The notes under the pieces were generated by a model, which had not been told where the DNA came from, searched no databases, and saw nothing but the letters and a program-made list of their open reading frames with translations. Both the position numbers and the translations under genes were made by a program. Shown in pieces: positions 15,217 to 22,498 of a stretch of DNA of 32,110 bases. The number at the start of each line of letters is the position of its first letter. Position 1 is the stretch's first letter. The DNA comes from Albimonas sp036154955 (lineage in GTDB: Bacteria; Pseudomonadota; Alphaproteobacteria; Rhodobacterales; Rhodobacteraceae), in NCBI GenBank assembly GCA_036154955.1, contig JAYZWL010000048.1:1-32110 (forward strand), read 5' to 3'.

Positions 15217-16590
15217 ATGAAAATCGCGGTCATCGGCGCCGGCATCTCGGGCCTCGGCGCCGCCCTCGCCCTGGGCGAACGGCACGACGTGACGCTGTTC
15301 GAACGGGACGGGCGGCTGGGCGGGCACGCCAACACCGCGACCGTGACCCATGCGGGGCGGGAGATCCCGGTCGACACCGGCTTCATCGTCTGCAACGCGC
15401 GGAACTATCCCAACCTGATGAGCCTGTTCGACCATCTGGGGGTGGAGACCGACTGGTCCGACATGTCCTTCGGCTTTTCGCTGAACGGCGGGGCCTACGA
15501 ATACGCCTGCGACAATCTCGGGACCCTGTTCGCGCAGCGGCTGAACTGCGTGAACCCCCGCCATATCCGGATGCTGCTGGAGGTGGTGCGCAAGTTCAAC
15601 CGCACCGCCTCCGCCGAACTGGCGGAGGGGGCGCTGGCGGGCCTGAGCCTGGGCGAGTGGCTGGAGCGGCGGGGCTATTCCGCGGCGTTCCGCGACCGGT
15701 TCGTGCTGCCGATGGGGGGCGCGATCTGGTCGACCTCGACCCGGCGGATGCTGGACTTTCCGGCCGCCAACTTCGTGGCCTTCTTCGACAATCACGACCT
15801 GATGACCGGCCTCGACCCGGCGCAGCGCTGGCGCACGGTGCAGGGCGGGTCCCGGGAATACGTGGCCCGGGCCGCGGCGGCGCTGGGACGCCGGGCGGTG
15901 GCGGGGGTCGGCGCGGTCTCGGTCCGGCGCGGGCCGGACGGGGTGCGCATCCGCTTCGACGACGGGTCGGAGGGGCGGTTCGACCACGCGGTGCTCGCCA
16001 CCCATGCCGACGTGTCGCTGGGGCTGATGACGGACGCGGACGCCCGCGAACGCCGGCTGCTGGGGGCCTTCCCCTATTCGCGCAACCGCGCGGTGCTGCA
16101 TTCCGACCCCGCGCTGATGCCGCGCCGGCGCAAGGTGTGGTCGTCGTGGAACTTCCTGTCCGAGGGGGCGGAGGCGGATGCGGAGCGTCCGGCCCAGGTC
16201 ACCTACTGGATGAACCGGCTCCAGGACCTCGGCCCCGACGCGCCGCCGCTGTTCGTGTCGCTGAACCCGACGCGGGCGCCTGATCCGGCGCGGGTGCATG
16301 GCGAATACGCCTATGACCACCCGCTCTATTCCACCGACAGTTTCGAGGCGCAGGCCGGCATGGACGCGATCCAGGGGCGGGGCGGCGTCTGGCATGCCGG
16401 CGCCTGGCTGGGCTACGGCTTTCACGAGGACGGGCTGCGCGCCGGCCTGCGGGTCGCGGCCGCGCTGGGAGCCCGGCCCGACTGGGTCCGCGACCCCGGC
16501 GCGCCGCTGGCGGGGCCCGCCCCCGCCACCGCCCCAGCCACCCGCGGCCCGGTTCCCGCCGTGGCCGCCGCGGCGATGCCGGCGGAGTAG
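15217..16590 (+). CDS. FAD-dependent oxidoreductase (amine oxidase/NAD(P)-binding family)
   Basis: A 457-residue flavoprotein starting directly with the dinucleotide-binding fold: KIAVIGAGISGLGAALAL (GxGxxG at about 7-12), acidic end of strand 2 (LFERDGRLGGHA), and DTGFIVCNARNYPNL, the typical signature of the DUF1365/Cfa-associated oxidoreductases. The C-terminal part carries WHAGAWLGYGFHEDGLRAGL, a FAD-contacting segment. Homologues next to Cfa-type methylases are thought to oxidise phospholipid acyl chains, and a flavoprotein of this sort takes part in furan fatty acid synthesis, but the reaction here is inferred. It lies 41 bases after the photolyase and 5 bases before the DUF1365 gene. 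The last 30 residues are an Ala/Pro-rich tail. Confidence 0.88.
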   Translation: MKIAVIGAGISGLGAALALGERHDVTLFERDGRLGGHANTATVTHAGREIPVDTGFIVCNARNYPNLMSLFDHLGVETDWSDMSFGFSLNGGAYEYACDNLGTLFAQRLNCVNPRHIRMLLEVVRKFNRTASAELAEGALAGLSLGEWLERRGYSAAFRDRFVLPMGGAIWSTSTRRMLDFPAANFVAFFDNHDLMTGLDPAQRWRTVQGGSREYVARAAAALGRRAVAGVGAVSVRRGPDGVRIRFDDGSEGRFDHAVLATHADVSLGLMTDADARERRLLGAFPYSRNRAVLHSDPALMPRRRKVWSSWNFLSEGAEADAERPAQVTYWMNRLQDLGPDAPPLFVSLNPTRAPDPARVHGEYAYDHPLYSTDSFEAQAGMDAIQGRGGVWHAGAWLGYGFHEDGLRAGLRVAAALGARPDWVRDPGAPLAGPAPATAPATRGPVPAVAAAAMPAE

Positions 16591-16595
16591 GCCCC

Positions 16596-17456
16596 GTGTC
16601 CCGCGCCGCGCCCCCCGCCGCACTCCCGCCCGAGCAGGGCTGCGCCTATCTGGGCCATGTCATGCACATGCGCCTGCGCCCGCGGGCGCATCGGTTCCGC
16701 TATCCGCTGTGGACCCTGCTGCTGGACGTGGACCGGCTGGAGGAGACGGCGGCGCGGCTGCGCCTGTTCGCGGTCAACGGCCGGGGCCTGATCTCCCACC
16801 ACGACGCCGACCACGGGCCGCGCGACGGCTCCCCCCTGCGGCCCTGGGTCGAGGCGCGGCTGGCCGAGGCCCGCCGTCCCCGCCCCGCCCGCATCCGCCT
16901 GCTGGCCATGCCGCGGGCGCTGGGGATCGGGTTCAACCCGCTGTCGGTCTATTACTGCGAGGACGCGGCCGGCCGCCTGCAAAGCGTGATCTACGAGGTG
17001 AAGAACACCTTCGGCGACCAGCGCGCCTATGTGCTGGCGGCGGAGCGGGCGGAGGGCGCGCCCGAGGACGCGCCGCGGCGGCACCAACAGGCCAAGGAGA
17101 TGTTCGTCTCCCCCTTCATCGGCATGGACCAGACCTACCGCTTTCACCTCGCCCCCCCGGGCGCGAAGCTTGCGCTGCGCATCCGGCAGGGGGACGCGGA
17201 GGGCGAGCTGCTGATCGCGACCCAGAACGGCGACCGGCTGGCGCTGTCGGACGCGACGCTGGCGCGGCTGGCGCTGGCCCTGCCGCTGATGCCGGTCCGG
17301 GTGCTGGCCGCGATTCACTGGCAGGCGCTGCTTCTGGCGCTGAAGCGGGCCCCGTTCCGCCGCTATCCCGGGCCGGAGGCGGCGCATGCCCCGGCGCCGC
17401 CCGCGACCTCCCCTTCCGGGGATTTCACCTCGCGAGAGCCGGTTTCAGCCGCGTGA
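16596..17456 (+). CDS. DUF1365 domain-containing protein
   Basis: A 286-residue protein, DUF1365 over nearly its whole length. Signature blocks are YLGHVMHMRLRPRAHRFRYP at about 18-37, the central GIGFNPLSVYYCEDAAGRLQ with VIYEVKNTFGDQRAYVL, then HQQAKEMFVSPFIGMDQTYRF. The fold is unknown biochemically; the gene is almost always found between a FAD oxidoreductase and a Cfa-family methylase, as here, which suggests a role in the same membrane-lipid modification. The start is a GTG at 16596 with GGAG 8 bases upstream, overlapping the end of the preceding gene, a sign of translational coupling. The last 25 residues are Pro/Ser-rich. Confidence 0.9.
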   Translation: MSRAAPPAALPPEQGCAYLGHVMHMRLRPRAHRFRYPLWTLLLDVDRLEETAARLRLFAVNGRGLISHHDADHGPRDGSPLRPWVEARLAEARRPRPARIRLLAMPRALGIGFNPLSVYYCEDAAGRLQSVIYEVKNTFGDQRAYVLAAERAEGAPEDAPRRHQQAKEMFVSPFIGMDQTYRFHLAPPGAKLALRIRQGDAEGELLIATQNGDRLALSDATLARLALALPLMPVRVLAAIHWQALLLALKRAPFRRYPGPEAAHAPAPPATSPSGDFTSREPVSAA

Positions 17457-17533
17457 ACCGCCCGAAAACGTCTGGCGCGCGCCGGTATCGCGTATTAACC
17501 TTTTTGGCCTGAACTGCAGAGGAGCCGCCTGAA

Positions 17534-18754
17534 ATGACGGGACCGCTCGACACCGTTCGGGGACAGACGGGGCTGCCGCGCTGGTTCGCCTCCGTGTTCG
17601 AGACCGCCTCCGGGCTGACCGCCGGCAGCCTGACCTTCGCGCTGCCCGACGGCCGCGAATTCCGCGCCGCCGGCGACGCGCCCGGCCCCGACGCCCGCAT
17701 CGAGGTGAAGGACGCCTCGCTCTTCGCCCGCCTGATCCGCGACGGCGAGATGGGCTTCGCCGAGGCCTATATGGACGGCGCCTGGGACAGCCCGGACCTG
17801 CAGGCGGTGCTCGACGTCGCCCTGCTCAACAACGAGAACATGTCGCGCAACTTCTCCGGCGCCGCGCTGGCCCGGATGATCGAGCGGCTGCGCCACTGGA
17901 TGAACCGCAACACGCTGGCGGGTTCGAAGCGCAACATCGCGGCGCATTACGACCTGGGCAACCCGTTCTATTCCCGCTGGCTCGACCAGAGCATGACCTA
18001 TTCCTCCGCCCTGTTCCGCGGCCGGCAGGAAAGCCTGGAGGCCGGCCAGCGCAACAAATACGCCGCCATCTGCGATTCGCTGGGCGCGCCGGAAGGGGCG
18101 CATATCCTGGAGATCGGCTGCGGCTGGGGCGGCTTCGCCGAATACGCCGCCCGCGACCGGGGGCTCAGGGTCACCGCCCTGACCATCTCGCAGGCCCAGC
18201 ACGACTTCGCGGCCGAGCGCATCGCCCGCGCCGGGCTGCAGGACCGGGTGGAGGTGGTGATCCGCGACTACCGGGAGGAGCGGGGGACCTATGACGGCAT
18301 CGCCTCCATCGAGATGTTCGAGGCGGTGGGCGAGCAGTTCTGGCCGGTCTATTTCGACACGGTGCGCGAGCGGCTGAAGCCTGGCGCCTGCGCCACGCTG
18401 CAGGTCATCACCGTGGCGGACCGGCTGTTCGACGGCTACCGCAAGGGCGTGGATTTCATCCAGAAATACATCTTCCCCGGCGGGATGCTGCCGTCGCCCT
18501 CGCGGCTGGTGGAGCAGTCGCGTCAGGCGGGGCTGGAGCTGGCCGGCTCCATCGAGTTCGGCGAGAGCTACTCGGAGACGCTGCGCCGCTGGCGGGACCG
18601 GTTCAACGGCGCCTGGGACGAGATCGCGCCGATGGGCTTCGACGACCGGTTTCACCGCATGTGGAATTTCTACCTGGCGAGCTGCGCCGCCTGCTTCCAT
18701 GCCGGCACGACCGACGTGACCCAGGTGACCCTGCGCCGGCCGGCGACGGCCTGA
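17534..18754 (+). CDS. Cfa-family SAM-dependent lipid methyltransferase
   Basis: A 406-residue homologue of cyclopropane-fatty-acyl-phospholipid synthase. It has NIAAHYDLGNPFYSRWLD (134-151), the SAM motif ILEIGCGWGG (191-200) and the C-terminal YLASCAACF. Compared by alignment from memory with E. coli Cfa, Glu239, Ile268, Tyr317 and Cys354 are kept (Glu263, Ile292, Tyr346, Cys384), whereas Cys139 is Ser158 and His266 is Gln290. These two positions belong to the bicarbonate site, so a product other than a cyclopropane, for example a methylated or methylene chain as in furan fatty acid synthesis, is possible. AGGAG lies 10 bases before the ATG. The 77-base gap upstream has an AT-rich TATTAA (17493-17498) that may be an internal promoter. 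Confidence 0.9.
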   Translation: MTGPLDTVRGQTGLPRWFASVFETASGLTAGSLTFALPDGREFRAAGDAPGPDARIEVKDASLFARLIRDGEMGFAEAYMDGAWDSPDLQAVLDVALLNNENMSRNFSGAALARMIERLRHWMNRNTLAGSKRNIAAHYDLGNPFYSRWLDQSMTYSSALFRGRQESLEAGQRNKYAAICDSLGAPEGAHILEIGCGWGGFAEYAARDRGLRVTALTISQAQHDFAAERIARAGLQDRVEVVIRDYREERGTYDGIASIEMFEAVGEQFWPVYFDTVRERLKPGACATLQVITVADRLFDGYRKGVDFIQKYIFPGGMLPSPSRLVEQSRQAGLELAGSIEFGESYSETLRRWRDRFNGAWDEIAPMGFDDRFHRMWNFYLASCAACFHAGTTDVTQVTLRRPATA

Positions 18755-19070
18755 CGGCCGGCCGGGGCCGCGGGGGCGAGAGAGGGCGGAAGGGCGGAGA
18801 AGGCGCGCGCCCCGGGCGCGACCCGGGGCCTCGCGACGTCGCCGCCCGCGCCCGGCTACGGGGCGGGGCGCGGCGTGACCGCCCGCGCCCCGCTCCCCGC
18901 CCCCTGCCTTCGCCGCCTTTTCCCCCTCCGGCCGCGCGGCCTGCGGCGCCGCCCTGCGGAAACGCCCTGCACCCCGGATGAACGGACTTGAACACCGTCG
19001 CCCGCCGTGTCAGGCTGCATTTCGTAAGCGTTACTTATGCGTAAATCGCCATCTGCTCGGAGTTGAGCGC
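18755..19070. other. 316-bp intergenic region before the TrgA-like gene
   Basis: No supported gene. It contains inverted copy C of the palindromic repeat (18803-18835), GC-rich filler, and near its 3' end an AT-rich stretch (19018-19047, with TTACTTATGCGTAAAT) that probably holds the promoter of the following gene; I could not define exact -35/-10 boxes. Confidence 0.5.
18803..18835 (-). repeat. dispersed palindromic repeat, copy C (inverted)
   Basis: The reverse complement matches copies A and B at 31 of 33 positions; the two changes fall in the loop region (TCAGG versus TCGCG). It lies about 50 bases after the Cfa-like stop, so here too the repeat follows a gene end. Confidence 0.65.
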
Positions 19071-19598
19071 GTGAAGCATGACCGGAATCAAGGGCTGCGT
19101 ACGGCCGTCGCGTCCTCGGCGCGAGAAACCTACGCCTCCTCTCGCCTGCTCGTCGCGGTGCTGTCCGCCGTCATCGGGCTCGGGGCCGTCCACCTTCATC
19201 TTTCGCTGATCCCGACCGATCCGTTCGAGTCGCAGCGGAGCCTCTACATCGCCGCGGGCCTCGCCGGGCTCTGGGCCGGCTGGGCGGTGATGGCCCGGGC
19301 GCTGGGCCGCGGGGTCCGCGCCCAGGTCGGCGCGGCGATCACCGCGGCCGTGGCGGCGGGCATCGTGCTGAGCCTGATCTGCGGCGCCGGCTCGGTGCTG
19401 GGCACCTACAGCTACGGCTCCTTCGCCACGGTGGACGCGCTGCTGGATCACCTGCTGGTCAAGTCGGTTTCCACGGGCACGGTGATCGTCGGGTCTCCGG
19501 CCCTGTTCCCGGCGGCGCTGACCGCGCTGGCCGCGGCGTTGCTGGGCGAGCTCGCCCACCGGCTGTGGGACATGCCCCGGATCGAACCGATCCACTGA
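19071..19598 (+). CDS. TrgA-family membrane protein
   Basis: About 175 residues with four hydrophobic segments (approximately 24-46, 58-78, 87-109 and 142-162). The block LYIAAGLAGLWAGWAVM, followed by GRGVRAQVGAAITAA and a C-terminal LLGELAHRLWD, resembles TrgA, an inner-membrane protein associated with tellurite resistance in Rhodobacter sphaeroides and common in Rhodobacterales. Its biochemical role is unknown. The GTG at 19071 is preferred because GGAG lies 8 bases upstream (19059-19062); an ATG at 18978 would add 31 residues encoded across the AT-rich promoter-like stretch. A perfect 13-bp stem-loop follows 14 bases after the stop. Confidence 0.62.
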   Translation: MKHDRNQGLRTAVASSARETYASSRLLVAVLSAVIGLGAVHLHLSLIPTDPFESQRSLYIAAGLAGLWAGWAVMARALGRGVRAQVGAAITAAVAAGIVLSLICGAGSVLGTYSYGSFATVDALLDHLLVKSVSTGTVIVGSPALFPAALTALAAALLGELAHRLWDMPRIEPIH

Positions 19599-19612
19599 AC
19601 CGCCAGGGCCCT

Positions 19613-19650
19613 GCGCGCGACCGGCCCGCTCTTGTCCGCCGGTCGCGCGC
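19613..19650 (+). terminator. perfect 13-bp stem-loop after the TrgA-like gene
   Basis: GCGCGCGACCGGC (19613-19625) and GCCGGTCGCGCGC (19638-19650) are exact reverse complements around a 12-base loop, starting 14 bases after the stop. It lacks a U-run, so it may act as an imperfect intrinsic terminator or a 3'-end stabiliser. Confidence 0.6.
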
Positions 19651-20233
19651 GCCCGCGCCTGCTTGGCCGCGTCGGCGTCGCGCGAACCGGAGGACGGGTT
19701 TCGAGGCCGCGCGGTCCGGCGCGTTCTCCCGACCGAACCGTCGCATCCTCCCCAAGGTCCGCACGCGTCCCCGGCCCCGACCGGCGCGAGGCGACGTCGA
19801 CCGGGGCCCCGCCTCCGCCGGTCGACGCCGCCGCCTCCGCCGCGGGGCCGCCGGCGACCCGCCCCAGACAGGTGCCGCGTCCCGCGCGTCGGTGGCGAGC
19901 GCATCGCGGGGCCCCTCCCCCGCGGACACGACCCCGGTCACCCGGTCGGCCGCGTGCGTCCAGGCCGGCGCCGCGCCTCGGTGGCGTCGCCCCGGCCATG
20001 TATATTAAGCTAAGATGAACAATATCCAACCGCAATACGATTCCGTCCTGAAACGGAGATTTTCCCCGAAATTCGCCGTCGCACGCATCGCCGCCGCCTG
20101 ATCCGCGCCGCCGCCGTCGCCCGAGCCCTCCCCGCTCCGGCCGCGCCCGCGGCCCCGCATCGCTTGCGTTCGCGCGCGAGCGTGCTATCGCCCCTCGGGC
20201 AAGATCGACGACGACGGCAGGGCGGAGGACGTC
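19651..20233. other. 583-bp region upstream of pheS
   Basis: From 19651 to about 19995 it is GC-rich with no frame of convincing protein composition. At 19999-20085 base composition changes sharply to AT-rich. It includes TATATT at 20001-20006, a possible -10 element without a good -35, and a 28-codon open frame at 20015-20101. From 20102 to 20233 it is GC-rich again, without a U-tract terminator, ending in the pheS ribosome-binding site GGAGG (20224-20228). Confidence 0.45.
20015..20101 (+). CDS. possible 28-aa leader peptide upstream of pheS
   Basis: ATG at 20015 to TGA at 20099-20101 encodes MNNIQPQYDSVLKRRFSPKF and eight further residues. It lies in a distinctly AT-rich island whose codons differ from the surrounding GC-rich filler. 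Two Phe codons (in RRFSPKF) invite comparison with attenuation leaders such as pheM of E. coli, but I see no attenuator terminator and no good ribosome-binding site. If TATATT (20001-20006) is the -10 box, the frame would be nearly leaderless. It may equally be chance. Confidence 0.22.
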   Translation: MNNIQPQYDSVLKRRFSPKFAVARIAAA

Positions 20234-21316
20234 ATGGACGGGTTGGACACGCTGCGGGCCTCCTGGCTGGGGCGCATCGCCGAGGCGGCGGACGAGCAGG
20301 CGCTGGAGACGGCGCGGCTCGGCGCGCTCGGCAAGAAGGGCGAGGTCAGCCTGATGATGCGCGAGCTGGGCAAGATGACGCCCGAAGAGCGCCAGCAGGC
20401 GGGCCCCGCGCTCAACGCGCTGAAGGACGAGCTGAACTCGGCCCTCTCCGCCCGGCGCGCGGCGCTGTCGGACGCGGCCCTGGCGGAGCGGCTGCGGACC
20501 GAGTGGCTGGACGTCTCGCTCGCCCCCCGGCCCCGCGCCATGGGGACGATCCACCCGGTCTCCCAGGTGACGGAGGAGGTCGCGGCGATCTTCGCCGACA
20601 TGGGCTTCGGGGTGGCCGAGGGCCCGCAGATCGAATCCGACTGGTATAATTTCGACGCGCTCAACATGCCCGCCCACCACTCGGCGCGGGCGGAGATGGA
20701 CACGTTCTACATGGCGCGGGCGGAGGGCGACGACCGCGCCCCCCATGTGCTGCGCACCCACACGAGCCCCGTGCAGATCCGCACCCTGCAGGACCGCGGC
20801 GCGCCGATCCGGATCATCGCGCCGGGGCGGGTCTACCGCTCGGACTTCGACCAGACTCATACGCCGATGTTCCACCAGGTCGAGGGGCTGGCCATCGACC
20901 GCGACATCTCCATGGCCAATCTGAAATGGGTGCTGGAGGAGTTCTTCGCCGCCTTCTTCGAGGTCGACGGGGTCGAGACCCGGTTCCGCGCCTCCCACTT
21001 CCCGTTCACCGAGCCGTCGGCCGAGGTCGATATCCGCTGCTCCTGGAAGGACGGCACGCTGAAGGTCGGCGAGGGCGACGGCTGGCTGGAGGTTCTGGGC
21101 TCGGGCATGGTGCATCCCAAGGTGCTGGCCGCCGGCGGGGTGGACCCGAACCAGTGGCAGGGCTTCGCCTTCGGCATGGGGATCGACCGGATCGCGATGC
21201 TGAAATACGGCATCCCCGACCTGCGCGCCTTCTTCGACGCCGACCTGCGCTGGCTGCGCCATTACGGCTTCGCGGCGCTGGACGTGCCGACCATGCGCGG
21301 CGGGCTGAGCGCCTGA
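20234..21316 (+). CDS. pheS: phenylalanine--tRNA ligase alpha subunit
   Basis: A 360-residue class II aminoacyl-tRNA synthetase subunit; as an alpha2-beta2 tetramer with PheT it charges tRNA-Phe in the cytosol. The N-terminal coiled-coil (about 1-85) holds the KKGEVSLMMRELGKMTPEER segment. The catalytic core contains HPVSQVTEEVAAIFADMGF, the motif 2 region FHQVEGL (213-219) and the motif 3 region GMGIDRIAML (from 314). Length and motifs are standard. GGAGG sits 5 bases before the ATG. The stop TGA overlaps by one base the ATG of a small membrane-protein gene, and pheT is about 1.2 kb downstream behind an inverted toxin-antitoxin module. Confidence 0.97.
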   Translation: MDGLDTLRASWLGRIAEAADEQALETARLGALGKKGEVSLMMRELGKMTPEERQQAGPALNALKDELNSALSARRAALSDAALAERLRTEWLDVSLAPRPRAMGTIHPVSQVTEEVAAIFADMGFGVAEGPQIESDWYNFDALNMPAHHSARAEMDTFYMARAEGDDRAPHVLRTHTSPVQIRTLQDRGAPIRIIAPGRVYRSDFDQTHTPMFHQVEGLAIDRDISMANLKWVLEEFFAAFFEVDGVETRFRASHFPFTEPSAEVDIRCSWKDGTLKVGEGDGWLEVLGSGMVHPKVLAAGGVDPNQWQGFAFGMGIDRIAMLKYGIPDLRAFFDADLRWLRHYGFAALDVPTMRGGLSA

Positions 21317-21654
21317 TGCGCCGGGCGCCGCGGTCCCCTGCCGGCGGCGCGCCGATGCAGGTGATGGGCGCGGCGCCGCGCACCGGGATCAGCCGGGGCG
21401 AGCTGCGGGCGCTCCGCGCCCGGGCTGCGAATCGCAACGGCCCGGTGCGCTTCCGCGCGCTGCGCATCGCGGCGCGGACGCTGGTCTGGGGCGGGGTGGC
21501 GGGCGTGCTGGCCGCGCTCGCCCTGCGCGCCGCGGATCTCGGCCCCGACGCGCTCCCCCCCGAACTGGCCTTCGCCGCCGGTCAGGGCTTTCTGATCGCC
21601 GCGATCCTCGCCGCCAGCCTCGGCGCCGGCATCCGGACGGTGCTGCCCGCGTAG
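21316..21654 (+). CDS. small hypothetical membrane protein coupled to pheS
   Basis: A 112-residue protein that I do not recognise. Residues 1-50 are basic (RAPRSPAGG, then GELRALRARAANRNGPVRFRALR). Two hydrophobic segments follow at about 56-74 (LVWGGVAGVLAALALRAA) and 87-108 (AAGQGFLIAAILAASLGAGI), implying a two-span inner-membrane protein with a basic cytoplasmic N-terminus. Its ATG overlaps the last base of the pheS stop (TGATG), the arrangement used for translational coupling, so it is likely expressed whenever pheS is. A second in-frame ATG at 21355 is an alternative start. It converges with vapC, leaving only 12 bases between the two stops. Confidence 0.6.
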   Translation: MRRAPRSPAGGAPMQVMGAAPRTGISRGELRALRARAANRNGPVRFRALRIAARTLVWGGVAGVLAALALRAADLGPDALPPELAFAAGQGFLIAAILAASLGAGIRTVLPA

Positions 21655-21666
21655 GGCGGACTCAGC

Positions 21667-22068
21667 CTAGACCAGCCGCACCCCTTCCGCCTCCGCCGCG
21701 GCGGCGAGCCTTCGGTCGAGCGTCGCCAGTTCCGCCCCCCGCCGCAGGGCGAGTTCGAGATAGAGGGCGTCATAGGCCGAAAGGCCGTGGGTCCGGGCGA
21801 GGCGGATGAGGGACGCGCCGTCCGGCGTCCGGTCGAGATCGATCGGTAGGGCGTCGATCTCCGTGAAGAAGCCGTCGACGACCTCCGCCTCGATCCGCCG
21901 CCGGCGTTCGGCGACCAGCAAAACGTTGCGCAGTTCGACCCACCACAGGGACGGCGCGCAGGCCTCCCCGGACTGGGCGACCTCGAAGGCGCGGCGGGAC
22001 GCCTGCCCATAGGGCTCGTCAGCCAGCGCCCAGGGGGCCGCGACCGAGGCGTCGATCACCAGCGGCAT
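21667..22068 (-). CDS. vapC: PIN-domain toxin, VapC family
   Basis: A 133-residue PIN-domain ribonuclease. The four acidic residues that coordinate the catalytic metal are all present: Asp6 (VIDASV), Glu45 (WWVELRNVL), Asp100 (LSAYDALYLELAL) and Asp118 (ATLDRRLAAA). VapC toxins cleave tRNA or rRNA and are inhibited by tight binding of the cognate antitoxin. Here the antitoxin gene lies 25 bases upstream, so the module appears functional. It is transcribed against pheS and pheT, between them. Confidence 0.93.
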   Translation of the reverse strand: MPLVIDASVAAPWALADEPYGQASRRAFEVAQSGEACAPSLWWVELRNVLLVAERRRRIEAEVVDGFFTEIDALPIDLDRTPDGASLIRLARTHGLSAYDALYLELALRRGAELATLDRRLAAAAEAEGVRLV

Positions 22069-22093
22069 TGCGGGGGGATCCTCGGCGCCGGCC

Positions 22094-22363
22094 TCAGCGC
22101 CGGCCCTCGTCGCGCATCTCCAGGATCTCTTCCACCGTCAGGGGCGGCAGGCCCTGCGACCGGGCGTAGCCGGCGGTGCGCGCCCGATAGGCCTCGATCC
22201 GCGCCGCGGCCTGCTTCGCCGCCTCGCGGGCCGTGTCCTCCACCGGCACGAGGCGGGCCACCGGCTTGCCGCGGCGGGTGATGAGCGTGCTTTCCCCCCG
22301 CTCCGCCGCCGCCAGAAGCTCGGACAGGTGGGTTTTCGCATCGAAGGCGCCGATTTCGCGCAT
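22094..22363 (-). CDS. vapB: type II antitoxin, Phd/YefM (VapB-like) family
   Basis: An 89-residue antitoxin. The N-terminal Phd/YefM DNA-binding and dimerisation fold spans about 1-50 (GAFDAKTHLSELLAAAERGE, then RRGKPVARLVPVED). The helical C-terminus (about 45-89) would wrap around the PIN toxin. The start codon at 22363 has GGAGG 9 bases upstream (22373-22377 on the plus strand). Upstream lies a 20-base near-perfect palindrome overlapping a good promoter, the expected site of autorepression by the VapBC complex. It is the first gene of the two-gene operon. Confidence 0.92.
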   Translation of the reverse strand: MREIGAFDAKTHLSELLAAAERGESTLITRRGKPVARLVPVEDTAREAAKQAAARIEAYRARTAGYARSQGLPPLTVEEILEMRDEGRR

Positions 22364-22380
22364 GACAGGGATCCTCCGCC

Positions 22381-22420
22381 AACTGGTTTATAAACTAGTT
22401 GATCCGCGCCCCCCGATCAA
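22381..22420 (-). promoter_or_regulatory. vapBC promoter with palindromic operator
   Basis: AACTGGTTTATAAACTAGTT at 22381-22400 is palindromic at 9 of 10 positions per arm. On the minus strand TTGATC (22415-22420) and TAGTTT (22392-22397) are spaced by 17 bases and form a good -35/-10 pair, so the palindrome covers the -10 box. This is the standard layout for antitoxin autoregulation. Confidence 0.7.
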
Positions 22421-22498
22421 CCGCCGCGCCCGCCCCATGGACATCCGCGCCGCAGCGGCTAGAACAGCGCCCGAACCCCGGCCGGCGGAGCGCATGCG

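Noticed and set aside
20102..20233. Attenuator terminator between the 28-codon frame and pheS
   Set aside because: An imperfect GC hairpin exists around 20160-20190, but there is no U-tract and no alternative pairing that I could define.
21667..22420. vapBC as part of a mobile element
   Set aside because: No transposase, integrase, target duplication or terminal repeats were seen around it; base composition matches the neighbours except for the operator.
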